A stretch of DNA of 64,000 nucleotides from Muscardinus avellanarius (Eukaryota; Chordata; Mammalia; Rodentia; Gliridae), in contig OY726571.1 in the NCBI GenBank assembly GCA_963383645.1, positions 17,239,376 through 17,303,375 on the forward strand, read 5' to 3'. Under the pieces are notes generated by a model, which was given only the letters and a program-made list of their open reading frames with translations, ran no database searches and was not told the DNA's origin. Positions within the stretch are counted from its first letter, which is position 1; each line of letters opens with the position of its first letter. The position numbers and the translations under genes are program-made. This document shows positions 57,516-64,000 of this stretch, piece by piece.

Positions 57516-58292
57516 TCAAGTGCTGGTTCTCTTCCCGCTTTCTGTACCTTCTCCTCCCATTTAGAAATCACTGTGAAAATAAAATTAGATTTGGATGATA
57601 ATTCAGATGATAATTAAAGATCATTCCTATCTCTGTTTTCCTTTTAGGAATTTATATATTTAAATTAAGTCATGAAAGGCAAACCTTTCATAAGTTCTCT
57701 CCTAACAAAAGGAGAGAAAATATTTGTGAAGGATATATCAAAAAAGAAACTAGTATCCAGATATCTAAAGCAAAACATCCTACAACTCAAAAATAAAAAG
57801 AGAACCCCGTTGAAATATGGTCAAAGGATTTGAGTAAATATTTTTCCAAATCAGATATGTAACTGTCCATTAGGCATGTAAAATTATGCTCAATAACATA
57901 ATCATTAGGAAGATGTAAATCAAAATCACAATGAGGTACCACTTCACACCGATTAGGATGAACATAAACAAAATGTGCATTAATGGGGAGGTTGGGACCT
58001 TCATACAATGCTGACAGGAATGTAAAATGTGCAGCTGCTTTGGGAAAGCATTTGGTTGTTCCTCAAAAATGCTAAACATAGAGTTAGCAGGATGACCAGG
58101 CTATTCTACCCTTGGGTATGTATCCAAGAGAAAGGAAAACATCTCCACAAAAAACTTACACATGAATGTTCACAGCAGCATTATTCATAATAGACAAAAA
58201 AATGGAAATATCCTAAATGTCCACCATGAAGGGATAAATAAAATATAGTCTGCTCATACATATAAATGTATTTATAATAAAAATGAAATATT

Positions 58293-58490
58293 TAATCCCA
58301 GCATTTGGGAGGCTGATACAGGATGATTGTCATTTGCAGATAGCCTCAGCTACTTAGTGAGGCCTCTGCAACTTAGTGAAACCCTGTTTCAAAATAAAGA
58401 ATAAAAAAAGGGCTGAGGGTATAGGTCGGAGGTAAAATGCCCCTGGGTTCCATCTCCAATACTGCAAAAAATAAAAAAAACAAAAAATAA
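58293..58490 (+). mobile_element. 5'-truncated dimeric SINE
   Basis: It starts at TAATCCCAGCATTTGGGAGG and ends TCTCCAATACTGCAAAAAAT. It is wedged between the old L1 and the poly(T) end of the reverse L1. AAATATTT occurs on both sides. Confidence 0.85.
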
Positions 58491-58922
58491 AATAAAAATT
58501 AAATATTTTAAATTCTTTTTTATTTGTATTTGTATATTATAGTTTCACATCATAATGTGGATCATATTGACAGTGGCATACATTCACACAGTACTTGGTG
58601 CCCTTCCCCCTCTTCTTCTTTCTTCTCCCCCCTTTCCATCCGTGAATGTCCAGGTTGACCATGCTACATGCACACTTATACACATATTCAAATGTAGCTC
58701 CTCCATTAATCAACCTCAGCCTTCTTCCTCCCTGACCCTTCCTTTCTAGCTTTGCTGAAGTTTCCCCTCCATTATCTGGAGTCCCTCTGGCATCACTAAT
58801 ACTCCCTAGTTTGGGCATATTAAAAAAAACATATGTCCCTTCTCTTTCTGTGCTTAGCTGATCTCACTTAACATAATGTTCTCCAGGTCTTTCCATCTTG
58901 CAAATGACAAGATTTTGTTCTT

Positions 58923-59075
58923 TATTTTTATTTTTATGTTTTTTTTTTTAATTTGCAGTACTGGGGATGGAACCCAGGGGCAATGTACCTCTGAACTACA
59001 CCCCCAGTCCTATTTTTTAGTATTTTTATTTTTTATTTATATTTTTTATTTATTTATATTTTATTTATTTATTTA

Positions 59076-59108
<33 letters not shown>

Positions 59109-59430
59109 GTACTGGGGTTCCTGGAAACCTTTCTACCACTGGGCTACACTCCCAGACCTATTTTACACTTTTTTTTAAAATTTGGAAACAGGGTCTCTTA
59201 AGCCAGCGCGACTGGCTTCAAACCTACGCAATTCTTTTGTCTCTGCCTCCCAAGCACGGGGATTACAAGTGTGCGCCACCACGCCCGACTAGTGTTTTTA
59301 TTTTTTGAAACAAGGTCTCACTGAGTTGTGAACGGCCTCGCTAAGTAGTTGAGGCTGTCTGCAAACTGTGATCCTTCGGTCTCCACCTCCCAAAAGCTGG
59401 GATTACAAGCATGCACCAACATGTCTGGCC
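58923..59430 (-). mobile_element. Dimeric SINE split by a second SINE (outer copy), reverse
   Basis: The ID half is at about 58935-59017 (GCAGTACTGGGGATGGAACC) and the left half at 59306-59430 (GAAACAAGGTCTCACTGAGT to CACCAACATGTCTGGCC). L1 word TTGTTCTT flanks it at 58915-58922 and 59431-59438. Confidence 0.88.
59034..59289 (-). mobile_element. Palindrome-subfamily SINE nested in a SINE linker, reverse
   Basis: Tail of TTTA units plus about 14 GT units, then GGTACTGGGGTTCCTGGAAA to GTGCGCCACCACGCCCGAC. The palindrome (GCCAGCGCGACTGGC) is at 59212-59226. A 16-bp duplication of linker text (TAGTATTTTTATTTTT / TAGTGTTTTTATTTTT) lies at 59018-59033 and 59290-59305. Third case of SINE-in-linker insertion. 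Confidence 0.92.
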
Positions 59431-60081
59431 TTGTTCTTCTTTATTGCGGACTAGAATTCCATTCTGTGTATTTCCCATAATTTTGCAATCCATTCATTTG
59501 TTGATGAAGACCTAGGTTGGTTCCATATTTTGACTATTAGGAATTGTGCTGCTATGAACATGGGTATGTATATGTTACTGTAGTTCTCTGATTTCAACCC
59601 CTTTGGAAAGATACCCAGGAGTGGTATAGCCAGATCATATGGTGGATCCATTCCCAGTTTTCTAAGGAATCTCCACACTGATCTTCATAGGCTGAACTAG
59701 TTTGCACTCCCACCAACAGTGTAAAAGAGTTCCTATTTCCCCACATCCTCACCAGCATTTGTTGTTATTTGACTTCTTTATACCTGCCACTCTGATTAGG
59801 GTTAGATGGAATTTCAGTGTAGTTTTGATTTGCATCTCCCTGATGGATAGTGATGTTAAACATTTTTTTCATCTATTGGCCATTTGTATCTCTTCTTTTG
59901 TGAAGTCTCTATTCAGTTCAGTTTCCCATTTCTTGATGGGTTATTTGTTTTGCTAGTGTAGAGTCTTTTGAGCTCTTTGTATATTCTGGATATTAGCCCT
60001 CTATCAGAGGGGTGGCTGGTGAAGATCTCCCATTCTGTAGGCTTCCTCTTTAGGTTCTTGATGGTTTCCTTCGATGAGCAG

Positions 60082-61165
60082 AAACTTTGGAACAAGACAA
60101 GGATGCCTACTATCACCACTCCTTTTCAATATAGTCATTGAGACTCTTGCCACAGCAACAAGACAAGAGAAGAATATCAAAGGAATTCAAATAGAAAAAG
60201 ATAAATTAAAATTATCCTTGTTTGCAAATGACATGATCCTTTATCTAGAAGACCAAAGAACTCAACCAAAAGACTACTGGAGCTGATTAACCAATTCAAC
60301 AAAGTTTCAAGATACAAAATCAACCTAAAGAAATCAGTCGCTTTTCTATATGCCAACAATGAATTCACAATGAAAGAAATAAAATCCATTCACAATAACC
60401 ACAAAACCAATAAAATACCTAGGAATAAACCTAACCAAAGATGTAAAAGACCTCTACAATGAAAACTATAAGACATTAAAGAAAGAAATTAAAGAAGACC
60501 TTGGAAGATGGAAAGATCTCCCTTGCTCATGGATAGGCAGAATAAATATCATCAAAATGGCCATTCTGCCGAAAGTGACCTACAGATTCAATGCAATTCC
60601 TATCAAAATACCAAGGACATTCTTCATAGACCTAGAAAAATCAGTCATGAATTTTATATAGAGAAAGAAAAGACCCAGAATAGCCAAAGAAATTCTCAGC
60701 AATAAGAACCATGCAGGAGGCATCACAATCTCTGACTTTAAATTATACTACAAAACAATAGTAGTTAAAACAGCATGGTATTGGCATAACAACAGGCAGA
60801 CTGACCAATAGAACAGAATAGAAGATACAGGAACAAACTCACACACCTACAGTCAAATAATCTTTGACAAAAGGGGCCAAACTCATACTCTGGGGAAAAG
60901 ACAGCCTTTTCAACAAATGGTGCTGGGAGAACTGGCTATCCATTTGTAGAAAGATAGAACTAAATCCTTACTTCTCACCATGCACAGGAATCAACTCGAG
61001 ATGGATCAAAGACTTAGAAATTAGACCAGAGACTGTGAAACTATTAGAGAAGGGCATAGGCTCAGCACTCTGACATCTAGGCACAGGCAGTAACTTTCTC
61101 AACAAGACCTCCAAAGTACAGGAAATTAAAACAAGAATTAACAAGAGGGATGGCATCAAACTAAC
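60082..61165 (+). pseudogene. Inverted 5' part of the younger L1: ORF2 reverse transcriptase to C-terminus
   Basis: The plus strand resumes ORF2 within the reverse transcriptase ([20 protein letters not shown]). The catalytic block reads [10 protein letters not shown] where L1 has FADD, so the first metal-binding aspartate is lost. Stops and frameshifts follow, with conserved blocks still readable ([37 protein letters not shown]). It ends at GGGATGGCATCAAACTAA, exactly where the reverse part at 60081 begins in L1 coordinates. This is the geometry of a 5'-inverted, twin-primed insertion. Confidence 0.9.
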
Positions 61166-61380
61166 AATGAAATATTGATGATGATTTTAAACATGAATGA
61201 ACCCTTAAAACATTATGTGAAGTAAATGAGACAAGTCACAAAAGATTACATTATTCCATTTATGGGAAATGCCCAGGACAAGTAAAGTTACAGAGACAGA
61301 ATATGGATTTTGGGTTTATAGCAGCAGAAAGAGAAAGGAAAAATTAGTGATTGCCAATGTATATGGAGTATTTTTTTTTG

Positions 61381-61545
61381 TCTTGTAAATAGACTTTATT
61401 TTTATAATGTGCTTTATTGATACATTATAGTCTCACATCAAATCATGTTGACTGTCACATACTTGCACACAAGCACTTGGTGGCTCCCCCCTGTCTCCTC
61501 ATTTCCCCCCTTCCCAATACACTGATATGCCAGCTTTCCCACAAT
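61381..61545 (-). mobile_element. L1 3'UTR fragment, reverse
   Basis: TTATTGATACATTATAGTCT, TGACTGTCACATACTTGCAC and AGCACTTGGTGGCTCCCCCC match the L1 3' end seen at 58511. Confidence 0.8.
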
Positions 61546-61699
61546 CAAGACCTCACACTGGAAGGTACATTTGTTATATGATGGTGAGCCTACATTGACG
61601 TATCCTTGTCACCCAAACTACCATGAACTCTTCATAGTATACATCTATGGGTTTTGATAAATATATAATAACATGTATAATCACCATAGTCTTCATAGT

Positions 61700-63020
61700 A
61701 GTTTCACTGCCTTAAAAGTTCTCTGATTATTCATCCCTCATCTACTTTTCAGCAGGTTTGGGTTAATACCAAAGACTGTGATTATTGGGTCATCTGGTAT
61801 AAGTATGTTTACATTTGTATCTGGTATGAGTATGTTTAGATTTGTAAGAATTTCCAAACAGTCTTCTGAAATGACTATGATTGTTTATTCCCATCAGCAA
61901 TTCATGAAAGTTATTGCTTATGTCTCATCCTCAACTGTGTTTCATTGTTAGTCTTCTGTATTTTGACCATTCTCATAGGTATGTGGCAATATCTTTTTTG
62001 CTCTTTTAATTTGTATTTCCCTAATGACATATGATATTGGGTGACCTTTCATTCTTTATTTGACATCTCTATTACTTTTTTGATGAGATATCTATTAAGA
62101 CTTTTGATCTTTTTATATGTAAGGGTACTGGGGGTTGAATTCAGGGATATTCTACCTCCAAATTATAATTCCAGCCTTATTTTATTTTATTTTATTTTAT
62201 TGGTGGTACTGGGATTCCTTGAAACCCTTCTACCTCCGGTTTATACCCCCAGACCTATTTTATATTTTATTTGGAAACAGGGTTTCAGTAAGTTGCTGAG
62301 AGCCTCACTAAGTAGCTGAGGCTGGATTTGAACCTATAAAATCCTCTTGTCTCAGTCTCCCAAGTATTGGGATTATAAGTGTGAGCCACCACATCTATAT
62401 TAGTTTTTTACTATTAAATATTATATGGCTGTAAGTTTGGTAAATGTTCTTTATCAAGGAAGTTGTCCTCTATTCCTAGTTTGCTGCAAGTTCTTATCAA
62501 AGGCATTGGATTTTGTCAGATGTCCTCTTTATCTATTGCTAAGATTGTAGAATGTTTCTCTGTAGGCTGTTGATGTGGCCTACCTTAATTGAAAATGTTG
62601 AACCACTGTTACACGTATAGAATAAGTTCTACTTTTCATGATGTATAATTATTTTTACATTTTGTTGAATTCAATTGCTAATATTTTATTGAGGGTTTTT
62701 ACATCTATGTTCATAAGTGATATTGTCTTGTAGTTTTCTTATAATGTAATTCTCTAGTTTTGATATTTAAGTAATGCTTGCCTCATAGTATGAGTTGGGA
62801 AGCATTCTTCAATTTCTATCTTCTGTATAGGATTACAGAGCAATAATAAAATTTCATCATTAAATTTTTAGTAGGATTCACTACTGAACCTATCTACACT
62901 GAATACTCTCTGTTCCATAAGGTTCTTGTTAATTTGATTCAATTCTTTAATAGAGATAGACCTAGCCAGATTGTCTATTTCTACTTGTTTTATCAGTTTT
63001 TTCCTATGACTTCTCTGAAA
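61700..63020 (-). mobile_element. Old L1 ORF2/3' fragment, reverse, SINE-interrupted
   Basis: GTCTTCTGAAATGACTATGA, TTTGTATTTCCCTAATGACA and, beyond the SINE, GGTAAATGTTCTTTATCAAG, TGTTGATGTGGCCTACCTTA and AGGATTCACTACTGAACC match reverse L1 ORF2. Strongly diverged. Confidence 0.6.
62116..62396 (-). mobile_element. Composite SINE: ID half plus complete dimeric copy, reverse
   Basis: A first ID half at 62124-62185 (GGTACTGGGGGTTGAATTCA) is followed by TTTTA units and a complete reverse SINE at about 62200-62396 (GGTACTGGGATTCCTTGAAA to GTGAGCCACCACATCTATAT). The left half of the first copy is missing. This could be a linker insertion followed by loss, or two adjacent events. Confidence 0.82.
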
Positions 63021-64000
63021 AATCTAAGAAGAGTTTTTCTTGCTTTTTCATTTGTTTATTTTTTTTATTTGTTTCGTTTTTTCTTTTTTACTTTTTACTT
63101 GTTAAAAAGTGTGGCAACTTTCAAGCTCTTCATTACGCCAGACTGGAAACTTAAACTTGATTTTTTTTTTTAGAAAATGATCTGGAATTAGATAGGGATG
63201 ATGGTGGAACAACTCTATGAATATACAAAACACCACACTGAATTTTGTACTTTTAAAAATTTTTCATGGCATGTCAATTATATCTCAATAGCAAAAGAGC
63301 AAAAAAGATTGGCCAGAAATCCAAATGACCCTCAGAGTTTTCATTGCTGATGGTAAAACAAACAGAAGCTAGGCAGTGCTACTCTTGGTAAAAGTAGTCC
63401 CACAATGACATATAGGTGGGTTTTGTTTTCCAATAGCTGTGTTGGAAAACAAAGATTACATAATGTAATGCTGCTAAGTAAAAGGACAGTTGTGTAATTC
63501 CATCAGCTACTTTCCTTCAGTGTGTTTTCTGACTTAAATAAAATGCTGTTCACCATTATTCAATAACTTTGACTCATAATCCTTTTTGTTCTTTCCTAGA
63601 CAGGATTCAAAATGCAGAAGTCAGATAGGCAGCAACCCTTGGCCCAAAAGTGTATTCACCGATGGCAGGCCCCTCCCCAGTCTACAGGCTAGAATCTGAG
63701 ATCATTTCTGTAAATACTGTCAAATCCAAAGAAGAAGCTTAATAGAAACTAATCATGTTTCACATCCCCAGCCACATACTAGAAAAATGTTCCCAAAAGA
63801 TGTATCTGGCATTCGATAAGGCACTGTAAAGATTAGGGATTTTATAAAACAAGAAGGCAGAGGAAGAATACAAGACCAACAAAAAAGGAAAAGCTGGTTA
63901 ATAGTGATAATCCTTGGATGAAACCGATTTGTGCCTCATGTCCACAACTATGGCTAAATCACATGGTTAGGAATTTGTGTTAGATCTCAGAGGGTGGCTT
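63021..64000. other. Unique DNA, no gene seen
   Basis: No exon, RNA gene or repeat recognised apart from T-rich runs near 63055-63100, which may extend the old L1. Confidence 0.4.

Larger units (their letters stand above)
58500..60081 (-). mobile_element. Younger L1, 3' part (reverse), SINE-interrupted
   Basis: The minus strand reads the ORF2 C-terminus, 3'UTR and poly(A) leftward from 60081. Landmarks on plus are TCTTTAGGTTCTTGATGGTT, CCCACATCCTCACCAGCATT, AGATACCCAGGAGTGGTATA and AACATAATGTTCTCCAGGTC. Two SINEs interrupt it at 58923-59430. At 60081 the sequence switches to ORF2 in the opposite orientation. Confidence 0.9.
57690..61370 (+). mobile_element. Old L1 3' part (host of the nest), in two pieces
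   Basis: CAAAGGATTTGAGTAAATAT, ATCACAATGAGGTACCACTT, GTATCCAAGAGAAAGGAAAA and TGTTCACAGCAGCATTATTC identify the 3' end of an old L1 at 57690-58292. It resumes at 61166-61370 with AACATTATGTGAAGTAAATG and TTCCATTTATGGGAAATGCC. The 2.87 kb between are younger insertions. Confidence 0.82.

Overview
The window looks like nuclear, intergenic DNA from a sciuromorph (squirrel-related) rodent. It is AT-rich and CpG-poor. It carries about 35 copies of a dimeric SINE: a B1/7SL-like left half (head GGGCGTGGTGGCGCACGC), an A-rich linker, and an ID/tRNA-like right half (GTAGCTCAGAGGTAGAATGC ... GGTTCAATCCCCAG). This is the B1-dID type known from squirrels, mountain beaver and dormice. Family-level assignment is inference from SINE diagnostics. 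I see no convincing protein-coding exon of a host gene; the open reading frames are short, unrelated to one another, and mostly translations of repeats or microsatellites.

Layout. 1-13 kb: mostly unique AT-rich DNA with three MIRs, two copies of an unclassified repeat, a perfect CRE at 3801, a G-rich G-quadruplex candidate at 10125, and two SINE-inside-SINE nests (7.2-7.6 kb, 12.3-12.8 kb). 13-29 kb: SINEs, L2 and MIR relics, one L1 3' end (24.0-24.6 kb) and a GC-richer 297-bp segment between 12-bp direct repeats (25.4-25.7 kb). 29-38 kb: the L1-rich core. A minus-strand L1 with a 13-bp target-site duplication is split by a 540-bp solo-LTR candidate (29.9-31.2 kb). At 35.0-37.06 kb lies an L1 that kept its 5'UTR and ORF1 (one in-frame stop) but lost most of ORF2. 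38-48 kb: a full-length 7SK RNA retropseudogene (39.23-39.56 kb) sharing its target sequence with a neighbouring SINE, a probable mRNA 3'-end retrocopy inside a SINE, and an inverted repeat pair of about 130 bp (45.37 and 47.03 kb). 48-58 kb: old L1/MIR relics and long polypyrimidine tracts. 58-63 kb: a multi-level nest in which a 5'-inverted (twin-primed) L1 sits inside an older L1 and is itself hit by SINEs, one of them inside another.

The features act as a layered record of retrotransposition, not as a gene system. Three points stand out: a SINE subfamily with a diagnostic palindrome replacing part of the left monomer (four copies); SINE 3' tails that have become (CA)n, (GA)n or (AT)n microsatellites lying inside the target-site duplications; and repeated re-use of the same A-rich sites for insertion. 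No exciting undescribed protein system was found. Family names come from recognising consensus motifs by eye, so boundaries are approximate unless a target-site duplication fixes them.
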